DNA of 64,000 bases. Source: Edaphochlamys debaryana. Taxonomy: Eukaryota; Chlorophyta; Chlorophyceae; Chlamydomonadales. The notes under the pieces are model-generated. The model was not told the origin of the DNA. It worked only from the letters and a program-made list of their open reading frames with translations, and searched no databases. Position numbers and translations under genes: made by a program. This document shows positions 49,555-61,730 of this stretch, one piece after another. Every line of letters starts with the position of its first letter. Within the stretch, counting starts at the first letter, position 1. The stretch covers positions 124,001 to 188,000 of the forward strand of contig JAEHOE010000073.1 of the NCBI GenBank assembly GCA_016858145.1, written 5' to 3'.

Positions 49555-49910
49555 CAGTGCCTTGGCTTTCGTTGCGTTGATGATCTGACTTGCAGCTAAA
49601 TGATTGCTCGCTGTAAGCTTCTACGCATAAAGGGTGGCAGTGAGCCGGTTTGTGTATAAGTGGCACGCGCGATGGCAAGGGGTCGCGTCGCTGTACGTGA
49701 GGCCCATCGCACCGGGCCCCGATGCAATGTGAGAGTGCACCCATAACCAAGTAATTGGGCATGCCTCGCAGTTTCCCTAGCAGTCTGGGAGGTCGGCGGT
49801 GCGGTCGCGACGGTTTGCCTTCCCGTGTGCCTGCGCTGTGAGACAGGACCTCGCCAAGGAACTGCCAAGGGCCCTCATCCCATAGGCCTGCACACTGCAT
49901 GTATGGCGTG
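49555..49910 (-). promoter_or_regulatory. Upstream module of gene C, inverted copy of that of gene D
   Basis: Bases 49450-49910 (minus) match 58001-58472 (plus), covering the upstream region and exon 1. Conserved words next to the ATG include CTTTATGCGTAGAAGC and CAATCATTTAGCTGCAAG. The sharp loss of similarity at 49910/58001 marks the edge of the duplication. Confidence 0.65.
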
Positions 49911-52041
49911 CCCAGAGTGCTGCACATTATGTGCATGGCATTATGGCGTTCAGTCCTGGCCGGCCGCATGCCGGCGGCCCAACATGCCAGCGACAAAGTT
50001 ACTCGGCGAAAGCTTCCCCCATCGCCAATCATCCCTGCGAAGTTTCTCCCCCGCGACAAGTGCACCTGCCTGCGGCGATCCCCTGCTGTCCTGCCGGCTC
50101 CAGCCCCTCTCACCTCTGCCCAGGAGGGCTTTGCGCCGGTGCCGCTGCCGTGTTGCATCCGCCGTCTGTCGCAGTCTGCCAGTGTTGCTCGAAGCCCGCA
50201 GTAGCTCACTGTAAGCAATGTCACATGACATCAGCTCAATCTTTATCTCAGAGCGCTGAGGCCTTCCCCAGCTGCTCGAGCCCGCGATAGGCATTAAACC
50301 TATTTCCTCCGGGATGCCCCCATGTAGCTATTGCTTAACGACGTAGGCAGGTAGAGCGAAGGCAACGAAGCCTGGCTGTCAGTGCAGATGGTCGTTCAGC
50401 GCAGCATCGCGCTTGGCGACCTCGCGCATGCCCAGGGCTTATTTTATTGCGAAAGCATAGTTGTGGAGGATCGGCTGCCTGGAAACTACAAGGCTGGCAT
50501 CACGCCAACGTGGGTCACAGCCATCGGCGCCACCGTGGAGGCGACAACAGCCGCTGTGCCTCTTCCTGGTGGCGCTAGCTCCCATTCCTCGTGGCGCCGT
50601 CGGAAGGCGGGTGGGTACGGGGTGCGTGCCGTGTCGTGGTCGTGCGTGCCGTGTCGGTCCTTCTTCCCCGCTACCCCGCCTCGGGCGCATCTCCGCTTTT
50701 GGTAAATCCCCTGCCCTTGCATTCTTGGTGAGCTCGTGGGCTGGATCGCCGGCTGTCCGTACGATACGGGTCCGTGCTTTTCAGGGCGCGCGCAGGGCTG
50801 CGCTGTGCGCTCGAGGGCGGGTGAAGGGCTTCTGACCCTGTTGCCCGCACACCTGCAGCGCAAACGCGGCCAGCTGCGTTCCCAACAAGGACTAATGTCA
50901 TGGCTGCAATGTGTCACGTGGCCTCACAGCTCGATGCTGGGAAGGATTAGGTCAGCCCCGTATGGTGTTGCTGGTTCGTGCAGGGCCCGTACCGGCAGAA
51001 GCTGAAGGCCACGAGGGTTGCGCTGGGCTCTTGCTTACATTGTCCACAAGCAACCGCGATAGGGACCTATAGGGCTTACTTAAGAGGTCGGCGTGTGCCT
51101 AGGGCCGGGTGGGCAAGCACTGGGGCCAGGTGGGCCTGCGGATGGTGGGGGGCGTCAAGGAGTGCGCCTAAAGCGTGTGGAGAGGGGGGGGCGCCGTCGC
51201 ACTACAATCAAAAGGGAGGCGTAGGACTCGGCAAGGGGGCGTGGTCCCTTGTTGCCACCCGCAAACGTGCCACCTTGCTAGTTCTGCGGGCACGAGCTGT
51301 TGTGCGGTTTGCCTCACGCCGGCCGCATGAACCGAAATGGGTGGCCTGAACTCTGCGCTGCCTTCCTATCCCTCAGGATAAGGAGCTCCCTGACTTCAGC
51401 GACTCCCCAACCGCTTGCGCGTGATGCGTGCCGAGTGGGGTGAGTCAAGCGTGCGGGTCTCCACCGCTGCTGACCCAGGGCTAATACCGCATGAAAGGGC
51501 AGGCTCGCTGCCCACGCACCTGGCAGCCGGCCGGGGCATTTACACAGCCAGACCTAGGCTAGGATGGGTCGGAGAGGGTCAGGGCCCGCGAGGGGACTCG
51601 CTGTGTGGGGTCAAGGGTGAACTTCGGGGCCAGCGGTCAACGCCGCAACGCCCCCTCCCCAGTCCAGAAGCCTGGGCCGCGGCTGGGACTGCACAGGGCG
51701 GGGCAGCCTCTTCTTCATGGAGCTGGGTTCAGCCCGTGCAGCTGGCAGGTACGAATAGCCTTGGCAGTTAGGGCCGGTTACTGGTACTGGTGTATCCCCA
51801 CCCCGGGGGTAGCATAGGAGCAGTACTGGCTGGGGCGTTCGCTGCGTGGGGTTAAGGGTAAGGGTCAGGGCCACCGCCGCAACCCCCTCGAGCCGGAACT
51901 AGGATTAAAGTTGGAGCTGGAGCCCGGCCCTGGGCCTGGGCCCACAAGGTTTGGGTAGCCAGGACGAAGCCACTGGCACGGGGCCAAAGGAAAGAGCTTG
52001 ATTTTCCTTGCTGGCGGTGATCCCGTGTTTCTTGTGTTGAT

Positions 52042-52069
52042 GGGCTGAGCCGCCGCCGTCAGGCTCTGC
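52042..52069 (+). repeat. Short motif shared with 18116-18143
   Basis: Second copy of the GCTGAGCCGCCGCC..GTCAGGCTCTGC motif, one base shorter than the first. Confidence 0.4.
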
Positions 52070-52466
52070 GGGCGGCGAAATGTTCTTGACGCGGGGTGGG
52101 TGGTGCTCCTTGTCGTGCCCGGCTTACACCGCACACGTGTTCCCCTCCGCCCGGCAGGTGTCGGGGCATCAACGACAGGGGGCCATGACTCGCACCTCGA
52201 GGTACGCGAGGGAGGGATGGAGGTGTGGATGCTGCGGGAGGAGAAGGGGGGAATATACTCTGTACATTTGTTGTGGTCAGGCAGGGGCAAGCAACTCGAG
52301 GGTGAAGGTACTACTGTCGTCGCGACTGGCGGTGGCTGCAGGTGGTTTGGGCAGGGAGGTGAGGCCGGGGGTGGGCGGAGTGCCCACGTTTGGGATGCCG
52401 GTGGGGCCCGTGATGGCGCGGGGGCCTGAGGGCGGCGGGGGAGGCGGGGCGGCAAGGCTGACAGGT

Positions 52467-53370
52467 TTACGTGGGGCGTACCAGCCGCGCGGTCAGCTTG
52501 CACAAGGTCAATGCGCTCTGGCGGGAATGCGCTGTCAGGATCTTCTGCTGGGCGCGTCTTGGAGTACGGGCAGCAGGCCACAGGGCCCCCCGTTCGGCCT
52601 GCGCCCCTGCCCGGGTGCGTGGTCGCGGCTTCCAGCGCTGCCAGGCGCCTTGCTCTGCCATGGGGGCGGCGGCTGTGGGCCGTCCGAGTACAGCGGTTGC
52701 GTCGGAGAGCTCCGCCTCAATCGCAGTGCGGGCAAGCTCCTCTGCTACGGCTTTGGGAATGGGCTTGCGCACACATGCCCAGGGGGGGTCGGCTGCTGGC
52801 TCGGGGGAGCGGGCGCGGGGAGGACAGGGAGGAGGGCAAGGTGCAGGCATGTGAGGGGGAGCCGGTTGTCTGGGAAGGCGTAGAGAGCTCCCGCCAGGCA
52901 CAACCAGTCACGCTGTCGCTCAAGCGCCCCTTGTTCCCCGCCCAGCCACAGGCCGCTCAGCGCCTCGCTGGTGAAGCTGCTGGCGAGAGCTAGCGTCTTT
53001 GATGCGGCTCCTGAAGGGTGAGTGGGTGCGCACCGGGACTGGGGTGGGCGGCCGTCTGGAGCGCAGCGGGGGTCGGGGGGCTTACGATGGGGGACCACGC
53101 GGCTCAGTTCATGAGTATGCGGCCTCGGCTGAGATAGTACCCATAGTACCCACGACAACACAACACCGACAGGGAAGCGGCGGGTTGGGCGGGTGCGTGA
53201 GAGGAGGCTACAGGGGCGCGACGGGAGGGGGGCATGGACAGGCCGCCAGCCCGCCGCCGTCTCACAGGTGACCTCGCCGATACAAGACTGCACGCCCTCC
53301 ATTCGAGCAACCCGGACCCTTAGCCTCTTCTCGCACTCGTCTAGCACTCAAGCCCGCGACCGTGACCAAG
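52467..53370 (-). pseudogene. Possible minus-strand gene remnant
   Basis: Three minus-strand stretches look coding: ECEKRLRVRVARMEGVQSCI near 53340-53275, LALASSFTSEALSGLWLGGE near 52995-52930, and PKAVAEELARTAIEAELSDA near 52765-52700, the last running to a stop at 52467. The splice phases between them do not fit, and no start or family is recognised. It may be a decayed gene or a chance pattern in GC-rich DNA. Confidence 0.2.
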
Positions 53371-53739
53371 AAGGGAGCCCGCGAGCAAAACCCGAAACGG
53401 CATGGCCCTAGAGGTCAAGTCGCTCTTGCTCCGGCGGTGCCCTCCGCTTGCTAAGCTGATGCAACGAGTAGGTCAGAGTTGCACGACAACAGCACGGCCG
53501 CGGCCGTCCGCAACGGCGTGCTGCGGGCGTGCCGACCACGGCACGGGGCTCGGTCGGGACTTGTGAAGGTTCGTTTCCGGCAACTGGCATCAGCGCACTT
53601 GCTTCAAACGGTGTACGTTGCTGCCAAGACCTTCGAGCGGCTAGCAAAGCAGCGGGCGTTTGAGCACACTTTATCGTACATGGCAACCGACCGGTTGCCT
53701 CGACCGCGTCCCCTCGCCTTCATTCAGCGCGTGTGATCA

Positions 53740-56700
53740 ATGAAGCATACCATGCAGTTTCTCCTCGCGACGGCCCTCCTGGCTATAGCGATGGCTGCCG
53801 CGGAAAGGCCATGGCCTGACCGAATTGTCGACTCGACGCGCTCGCAGCTTTCCGCGAAATACAAGGCGGCGACGTGTGTGAAACTTAGAAGCACGACGTT
53901 TGGCCTAGGGTGAGTGCCTTGCGTCGGGTCGTGTCGGCAAGTTGCATCGCTCGATGATGTTGCTCAGCGGGCCGAGGGCGGGGGCCCCAAGCCTATGCAT
54001 TGACGTCGCGAGCACCTCAGTAGCGCCAGGGTAGCGCCTCGGTAGGAGGAAGCAGAAGGGTCGCCGCACCCTTGAGCGGAAGCCGCAGCCCCAAGCAGCC
54101 CCTCAGTGCCACACCGTGGAGGCGTTCTTGCGCCAGAGTGGGGCCGCGGGGGTACGAGAAACGGGGACGAGGTTACGCGAATAGCAAGGCCAGCAGCGGG
54201 GCCGCGGGGGTAGCCTGCGCGCTCCGCTCCCCCGCTCCCTCGCCGGCCACTTAACTTGCCCACCAACGAACCATGCCCACCTACCCCACCTCCGGCTCCC
54301 TTGTAAAGGAGGCATGCCACTCTGCTGCACAGCTGTAGCTTCACAACCCTTTCACCCTTACAACCCTTTCGTCCGCTCGCAGGTCCATGCTCAACAACTG
54401 GTTCACAAGGTATGCGCTTTGCCCGGGGTTTGGCGACTCAACGGGGCAGGGCACGGGCAACGGAATTTGCCGACATGCGTGCCGGGCTTCGGATAGCCTC
54501 TGACAGCCCGCTCCCGACGCCGGCTGGATGCGGCTGAGCCCTTCTTCCCCTTCCTGGTCTCAGATCTGCGCTCCTGCAGGCGGAGGCCCCCAACGTTACC
54601 GTCTTCCTGGACTGGTCGGAGTCCCGCTACTCGTGCCGCAAGGGTGAGCCCAAGCGAGGTCGGGGCCTGAAGTGCTAACATGCTGGATGCCGAATCGCCT
54701 CTTGCCAGGTCCTCAAATCGGGTTCCCTCGGCCCCGTCGCCACGGGTGCCCTGCCCCTTCCGCGCCGCCCCGCTACCCACCCCAGGTTCTACCGATGGAG
54801 ACCCCATGCGGGACTTCTTCGTACCGGAGGTGCGTGGGCGCGGGTGTGCGGTTGGCGGTTGGGTGTGAGCGCTAGGATTCAAGTCGCCGTACATGGTGGG
54901 TCGAGAGGAGTCCATAGCGGTCGGAGCTTCATGACCCTGACTCCGCCCCTTCCCATGCCACCCCTGCCGCTGCCTTAGCTCCTGCCCAAGGGAGTGGAGT
55001 CAGCAGCGGGGCGGGACCTTTCAAGATGTATCCGGCACGGTGAGCAGTTCTTGCGCGGCAGGCTGAGGGAGCAGCACTGCCCCTGCCCAGTGTCCTCCGC
55101 CCCCGGGACCGCTAGACTGTACCCCCGCCTGACACCGTCAGTTCTGTAGGACCCCTGTTCTCTCCCTTTCCCCATGCAACCGGCCGCCCTTTGCCCTGCG
55201 CTCCCCTCCTTGCTCCCCATGTCCACCAGATCACTTTGCTACCGCGGGCCGAAACCAGCGCTACGCCCTCGCCCTTGAAGCCTGGGTGCGGCAGGAGCCA
55301 CGACAGGAGGAGCGGGTGAGGGCGGGGACAGGAGGAACGGGCGGAACGGGCTAAGGCTCCCAGGGGGCTACCATGGCTCGCACAGCCCTAGGAAGCGGAT
55401 GGGGAACAGAGGAGCCAGGGCCTCGGTTGCCGGTTAAGCCCTACCCCATGCTCCACCTCCCGGCCCCCGCCATAGCTATTCTTTGTAAGGCCTTTGCTGC
55501 CGTCCCGGTGTCAGCCGTGCTCCCTTTCGGGGCCACCACTCGGGGCTCCCGGGGCTCCCACAGCCCCAGGAAGTGGGCAGGGGACCGAGGAGCCGGGTGC
55601 TCGATCCACGGTTGAGCCCTACCCTACGCTCCACCTCCCGGCCCCCGCAGCTGCTACGCGCCGCGGCCGCCCAGCGAGCCATGTACGGTGCGGTCTGCCC
55701 CTTGCTACAGCGCCTGTGGGGCGCACTGCACCCCGACATTACGGCTCAGGCGGACGCTTTGGTGGGGGCCCTGCCGCAGGAGCCCTGGGTAGCACTGCAC
55801 GTGCGAGGTGAGGGACTGGGTGGGTGGGTGGGTGGGTGGGTGGGGAAGAAAATGGGAGGCAGGGACTGGAAGGAGAACGACACAGGAGGGAGGAGGGGTG
55901 GATTGGCCTTGGTGGGCGAACCATGGAAGCGGGGGCCATGGTTGTTGAAAACAGCTGGAATCCCACCCACCCTGACTGTTGCCCGGCTCACCACCTCGGC
56001 CTCCTTGCCCTCTCCATGATGCCTTTTTTTACTGTGCTGAGGTGATTGGTTGGCATGGAAGTAAGTCAATTACCCATCAGCGCTGCCTCCCTTGTCCCTC
56101 ATTGGACCCCGCCCCCTTACCTCCCGCCACGATCCCTCCCCGCTTGGAGTGCAGGCGGCGACAAGGTGACAGAGTACGCATACGCCCCTGGCCGCAGCAA
56201 GTCCGACCATAGCCTACTAGATGGCATGCGGGCTCTGGCCGTACGACACCCCGCCGCACGGGGCCGCACATGCGTCATCATGGGGGACGACCCCGTGCTC
56301 GGCCAGGTGTGTACGACACATATGTGTACGTCGAAGCCGTGGGACGACTAACGCCTGCCCGTTTGGTCTCCCAACGGTCAAGCAAAGCCCGTGAAGCTCC
56401 TTCCAACTAAAGCTTTGCCGTACGCCCCTGCCGTACATGACGTGCCGTACTGTGCAGAGGGTGCAGGCGCATGCGCGGGAGGTGCTGAACTGCTCGAGCT
56501 TTCACGATCGCCTGCCCGCGCTCGGCTCTGGCGGCAATGCGGTGCAAGGGCACAACCAGGTCAGTCGAGTTGGCTTGGGGACAACGCGACAACGTGACAG
56601 GCATGGGGATCGGCGCATGGTTGCTCGCCGAGCGTGCACTCCTGGAGTGGGCGGATGGGTGGTCTTGGGAGCAGTGCTTCGCTGGGTGTGACCTTCGGCA

Positions 56701-57453
56701 TGGCTGGCTTCGACACCCCAGAGCCTCACGCGCTGCCACGTGCCCCTCTTGGTTCCCCGCCTTGCGCAGAAGCGGTTCAACTCAGCGGCGGTTGAGGTGA
56801 GCACAGTGCGTGGTGGGCGCACACCCTCCGCACGGGCCTGGGGCCTCGGCCTCGGCGGGCTATGGGGAAGACCATCGATGGCGCCAGGGCACGCGTGAGC
56901 AGCCACCGTAACCCTTGGGCGCCTTGCTTTGGGGGCCGTTGAAACCCAACGCCCCATCTGCCCCTCCATCCTGCGGCCCCTGCCTGAACGATTGGCTGAT
57001 GCCAAGGGCCACCCACATTCCTGCCTCGACGCCCCAACGCGGCGGCCCTATATATGCACCCTGAACTTCGCCTCCTGCTCGAAACGTTGGCCTGAAGCCC
57101 ACCCTCTTCGGCCCTCCGCCCCGCAGCAACGCTGCAACTCCACACGCGCCTTTCTGACGGACCTCGGCATCATGGTGCGTGCGCGTACAGCTCGCAGGGG
57201 GCGGGGGTTGAAAGGAGGCGGGGTTGGGAAGCACGGTGACGGGACCTGGCTGCATTGGGTTGCTTCCATTCCCCTCACCCATCATCCCGCCCTCCGCCCC
57301 CCTCGCCCCCAGGCCCGCGCCCCCTACCTGGTGGCAAACATGGCTTCCAACGTTGTGTCCGTGGCATTCTGGGTGCGCGGCTGCGTGATGCACCACGCCC
57401 TCGACACGCTATTGGACGGAGACGGGATCGAGGAAGGGGTGGTGTGGTTCTAA
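53740..57453 (+). CDS. FUT8/GT23-like fucosyltransferase-type protein
   Basis: Twelve exons join in phase: 53740-53909, 54383-54409, 54564-54643, 54786-54829, 54979-55039, 55230-55315, 55651-55807, 56155-56306, 56458-56559, 56770-56796, 57127-57174 and 57313-57453; 364 residues. The N-terminus is a signal peptide or short signal anchor (MQFLLATALLAIAMAAAERP; the ATG at 53752 is also possible). NWFTRSALL, VTVFLDWSES and HVRGGDKVTEYAYAP follow. The last is like motif I of alpha-1,6-fucosyltransferases (HVRRTDK in FUT8), which binds GDP-fucose. A late NMASNVVSVAFW segment resembles the C-terminal donor-site Ser/Asn region. The protein is shorter than FUT8 (about 575 residues) and lacks its SH3 domain, so it may be a NodZ-like or algal-specific family. 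It is unrelated in sequence to the flanking O-fucosyltransferase paralogues. Confidence 0.7.
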
Positions 57454-57860
57454 GCAGCAACTTCTGGTAGCAACTGTGCTTGGCGCTCTCTTCTCTGTGC
57501 GGTTTTACTTGGATTGGGGCTTGGGCATACATAGGGGATACATGGCGCTGGGTGCAGTCTGTCCTGGCGGGCTGCATCGAGGGGCTGCATGTGGATTGTG
57601 TCTCGCAGCCGTAGGAGAGGCTGGCGTGGCTGTCCTGGTTTGGTGCCAAGCGCTGTTGGCGCAGCCGAGTTGGCCTAACATATATATAGACTTGGCCTAG
57701 CGTTAGGGAGGGGTCCAGTGCTACGGCTTGGCTTGTACCCCAGGAAATTTTGACCGTTTAGGACTCAAGTCTTTTGGGCCTGAGGCGCCCCCAGGCGGGT
57801 GTCATGGAGCAACGCACAAACCTGCCCCCCTTGCCCAGCAGCCCGCGATGCATACTTTGT

Positions 57861-57865
57861 TGTAA
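57861..57865 (+). terminator. Candidate polyadenylation signal TGTAA (FUT8-like gene)
   Basis: TGTAA 408 bases after the stop codon, shortly before the upstream module of gene D begins. Confidence 0.5.
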
Positions 57866-58000
57866 CCCGACACAATGTCGTTGAGCGTGAGGAAGTTTAC
57901 CCATAGCCCGAAAAGTGACGCAGATAGGCTCAAGGGTGCGCGCAGCTGTTGCAACCCCTCCACCTTCACCGTGCCTACACGTATCCGAGCACGCCCGGAG

Positions 58001-58367
58001 CACGCCATACATGCAGTGTGCAGGCCTATGGGGTGAGGGCCCTTGGCAGTTCCTTTTCGAGGTCCTGTCTCACGGGGTAGGCGCACGGGAAGGCTAACCG
58101 TCGCCAGACCGTCGCGACCGCGCCGCCGACCTCCCAGAGTGCTAGGGCGACTTCGAGGCATGCCCATCTGCTTGTTTATGGGTACATTCGCGCAGTGCAT
58201 CGGGCCCTGTGCGATGGGCCTCACGTACAGCGACGCGACCCCTTGCCATCGCGCGGCACCACTTATGCACAAACCGACTCGCTGCAACCCTTTATGCGTA
58301 GAAGCCTACAGCGAGCAATCATTTAGCTGCAAGTCAGATCATCAACGCAACGAAAGCCAAGGCACTG
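58001..58367 (+). promoter_or_regulatory. Upstream module of gene D, inverted copy of that of gene C
   Basis: Homologous to 49910-49555 on the opposite strand. Only about 140 bases lie between the FUT8-like poly(A) signal and this module, so gene D is tightly packed behind it. Confidence 0.65.
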
Positions 58368-61300
58368 ATGATGGCCATGCCCGCAACCACGACGTCGCGA
58401 GCGCTGTGGTCGCTCGCGGCCTGTGCTGTGCTGCTGCTGGCAGGCTCTCGCCCAACAGAAGGCGGACATGCGGTGAGGGCTGCGCCGAGGGCTCGGGTTT
58501 GGACGTGTCCGTTGCGCTGAATTTGACACGACCCCGCCCGCCCCGAACCCCCCGCTTCCCCCCCTTCATCTCGCGGCCCTGATGTTTTGCAGATTGATCA
58601 ACGCCCTCTTGATGGCGCACGCAGCATCATGCCTGCGGCGGAAAGCCAATCTGAAAGACCCCGCCGTGCATTGACAGCAGAGACATCGTCCACTGCTGAA
58701 GCGGGACGGCTGCCTGACGAGCCACCAGCGCCCAAGCGCCTCCCCGTGCTGAAGGGAGGCTACTTGTTCCCCATCTTGGCAAAAGGCAAGACAGCACCAT
58801 GGCTACCAAGTGGGAAAGCTTAGAGCGGCATGGCAGCTAGGGCCCCAATCCCTGATCCCAGCCCTCCATCCCGCAGTAACCCCTCGCCGCGTCAACCCCT
58901 CCCCCCCCAGGCCCCAACAATCAGATCACGGGCCTTAAGGAGGCCCTCGTGCTGGGCCGTCTCCTCAACCGCACTGTTGTCGTCCATGACGTAAGCGCTG
59001 GAGGGGTGTCCAACGGTTAAGCAAGGGCGTTTAGTTCCATAGAGAAGAGATGGCTAGGTACAGGGCCGGACGGAGGGGGATTCGCCATTGACTTGCTCGC
59101 CTTCGAAACACTGCTCCTGTGCAGATTCGGAACATCTACCATGATGCCAAGAAGGGCGGTTACGCTGGCAGGATGGGATTCAAGCTGGTAAGCCACTGGG
59201 GTTGGAACCGGGTGCTGCTACAACTTATCTGCCGTACTGGGGTCATGGGGCGGACCGCGGGCGTACGTGGAGGTCGGGGAGGGGCCCTGACGACCTTTCG
59301 CGCCCGCAAGGGGACCCTTTCCGACAGGCTGGATCACTCCTTTCTTTCGGCCTTGCCCACCTGCCGTACAGCTGTTCGACTTCGACCTCCTGTCCCGGCA
59401 TCACTCCGTGGTGACCCTCGAGGAGCTGCAAGCCGAGGGGTGGAACGGACACCTGGACGCCGTGGGGCACTTCGGCCGGTCTGTCTGGGCATGGGTAGGT
59501 GTTGGGTTAGGGAGCAGGGGGAGGGAGCAGATGCGGAGCAGGTAGAAAGACACAACGGGGAAGCATACCCCTCTAACCCCCGCCCGAGATCCCTTGCGCT
59601 CTTTGCAGATTGCCTGGACCCGCCCCTCACGCTTGGGGGTTCGTTGATCCGTCCCCACGCCTGCAATGTATGCCTTGCCGGCTCTCGACTCTGATTGCCT
59701 CTTGCATGCCTGCCGATCCCCGCAGATCAAGATGACCCGAGAGCTCAACGTGACCGATGAGGGTGCAACGTACATCAACTTCGGCAGGTTTGACTGTTCG
59801 GCCACAAACCTGGAGCGGGTCGCCCAGAAGCTGGCGACATACAAGTGAGCCCCGCCGTTACCAGGCCTGCTTGCGGACATAGACTGTTAACAAACAAGGA
59901 AAGCATGGCGCAGGGCCAGTACGTGACCCCGATCTACTTCTGCTAGCTTCACATCTCCCATCATTTCGTTTCCCTGGATGCGCAGGTTTGTTGGCACTCC
60001 TGTGTACGAGAACATTGTAAAAGACGCCGGCATCGGGCTCCCCCTGAGGGTGACCGGGAGGACGTGTAACAACCTGTACCTGCAGGTGCGTGGGCACTCG
60101 TGGGACTGTGCGGGCGGGGGCGACCGGTAAAGGTTGGAGTGCTATCGATTGTGCGTTGAATGCACGCACTGGGGTGACCGGGCAGGACTGCTGGAAGGCT
60201 ATCGAGGAGGGGGCAGAGCGTGGTGGACGTGTGCGAACGCTATGCGGTGTGGTTTAAGGCGTGGATTTGGGGTGGGACGTTGCCAGAATGCCCCCCCAGT
60301 GCGGGGCTTCCAAAGACCGGCAGATCCCACCTGGTCCCTACCCAGCCCCCTTCTGTCGGGAAGGGACCGGAAGGCCGTTGGGCTCAGTTGCATTGACTGT
60401 TCTTCGTTCCTCTCACAGGTCTCTGGGCATCTCACCAAGAGCAGCCGCATCAAGAGCATTGCGCGCAGCTTCAGGGCAAAGCGCCTGGGCGGAGCGGAGG
60501 TGCCGTACGTGGCCGTACACGTGCGGCCGTATACGGATCTTTGCCTGCCATGGTGGCACGCGGTGAGTGAGGCCATAAGAAGGGGGTGGCGGCCCTTGCT
60601 AAAGGGGTCCCTTTCCCTTGTGTGTGACGCTCATCCCGCCAGAGCCCAGGGGCCATGGCACCCTAACACCGCAATCCACGGGCTGGCGAGGCTAGCGAGC
60701 CGGAGCCAGACATGCCAGACAAGTAACGCAGAAACCTTCCGCAAAACGCAGGACAAGTACGACAAAGGGAAGGCCAGCAAAGTCTGCCTGAACGGGCACC
60801 TGTACCTCGTGTTCATTGAGGAGACCGTACAGCACGTGAAGAGGCTGGAGGAGACCGTTGGCAAGGGGAAGGCCAAGCTCTTTGTCATGTCGTATCCCGA
60901 GCTACGGCCCTTAATTACTAAGAAGTATGACGAGGTTGGTCTGAAGGCCGTCTTCTACGACATGCCGGACCTGGAGAGTGAACTGGGCTACAGGTGAGGC
61001 TGCGGAGTGCCAGGCCCCTGAGCTGTGCGATCTGGACAGGGTCCGGCGCGGCCCTCCCTTGCTTGCCTTGCCTCCAACCTCGACACCCGCCTGCCAGGAA
61101 ATGACAACCCAACTTCCATGAAACCGCTTCCCACCGCTTCCATCAACCCCCTTGCAGGCCTTCCATCTCCATGCTTGGCATGGTGGAGCAGGAGATTGCG
61201 TTCCAGGCCAACATCTTCATTGGCTCGTCCCGGAGCACCATGACAGGCATGGTGCAGCAGGTCGGTCATGTACAGTTGTGGGCGAACGGCACCCTCTGTC

Positions 61301-61457
61301 CAATGACTTGCTTCCAAACCCTTGCTGTGCTGCATGCCTTGCCTATCCCTTAATCCTTCATCCGGTACCCCCGCCTGTACCTACCTACCTTCCCGTGCAG
61401 GAGCGGTTCGCCCGCGGGGTGCCCATGGAGGACAACACTCTGTTCACAAGCAAATAA
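58368..61457 (+). CDS. O-fucosyltransferase-like protein, paralogue D
   Basis: Eleven exons: 58368-58472, 58593-58785, 58911-58990, 59125-59187, 59372-59494, 59726-59844, 59986-60085, 60419-60562, 60752-60993, 61158-61260 and 61401-61457; 442 residues. The leader is MMAMPATTTSRALWSLAACA. Motifs: GPNNQITGLKEALVLGRLLN, VAVHVRPYTDLC and ANIFIGSSRSTMTGMV. The exon at 60419 reads straight through from DLC into LPWWHA, so the intron that splits this point in A, B and C is absent. Intron 2 begins with GC (AAAAG then GCAAGA). Start ATGs at 58368, 58371 and 58377 are all in frame. A second, diverged terminal exon lies downstream at 61731-61790. Confidence 0.87.
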
Positions 61458-61730
61458 GGGGCCGCTAGGCGCCTGGCTTGGCCTGCTTGTCTGAAGGCAG
61501 GACGGGCAAGGGTTGAGCCACGTGGATTCCCTTGTGCGGCGGCAGCATGCGGTGAAGGAGATGGGTCGGTCGTGTAGCCTAGCTTGCAGGCCGCGGGGTT
61601 GCAAGACCGGGGCAAGGCACGGGCAGGGCGAGCGGGATAGCATCATAGCCAATAGAATTAGTTGGTGCAGGTGAAGAGCAAATGCATGACGATGGCGTAG
61701 CTCCCCTTTCGTTGCTGGCTGCCCCTGCAG

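Larger units (their letters stand above)
49911..53739. other. 3.8-kb intergenic region with scattered coding-like fragments
   Basis: No complete gene. Plus-strand fragments near 50450-50600 and 50980-51020 and a G-rich diverged direct repeat (about 51595-51660 and 51830-51895) are visible, but none joins in phase. A minus-strand fragment at 52467-53370 is listed separately. The last part must contain the promoter of the FUT8-like gene. Confidence 0.4.

Noticed and set aside
58043..58582. Plus-strand ORF of 179 codons over the start of gene D, and its minus-strand twin at 48962-50224
   Set aside because: The frames overlap the shared promoter and leader exon of C and D in a different frame; the leader frame matches the paralogues, this one does not.
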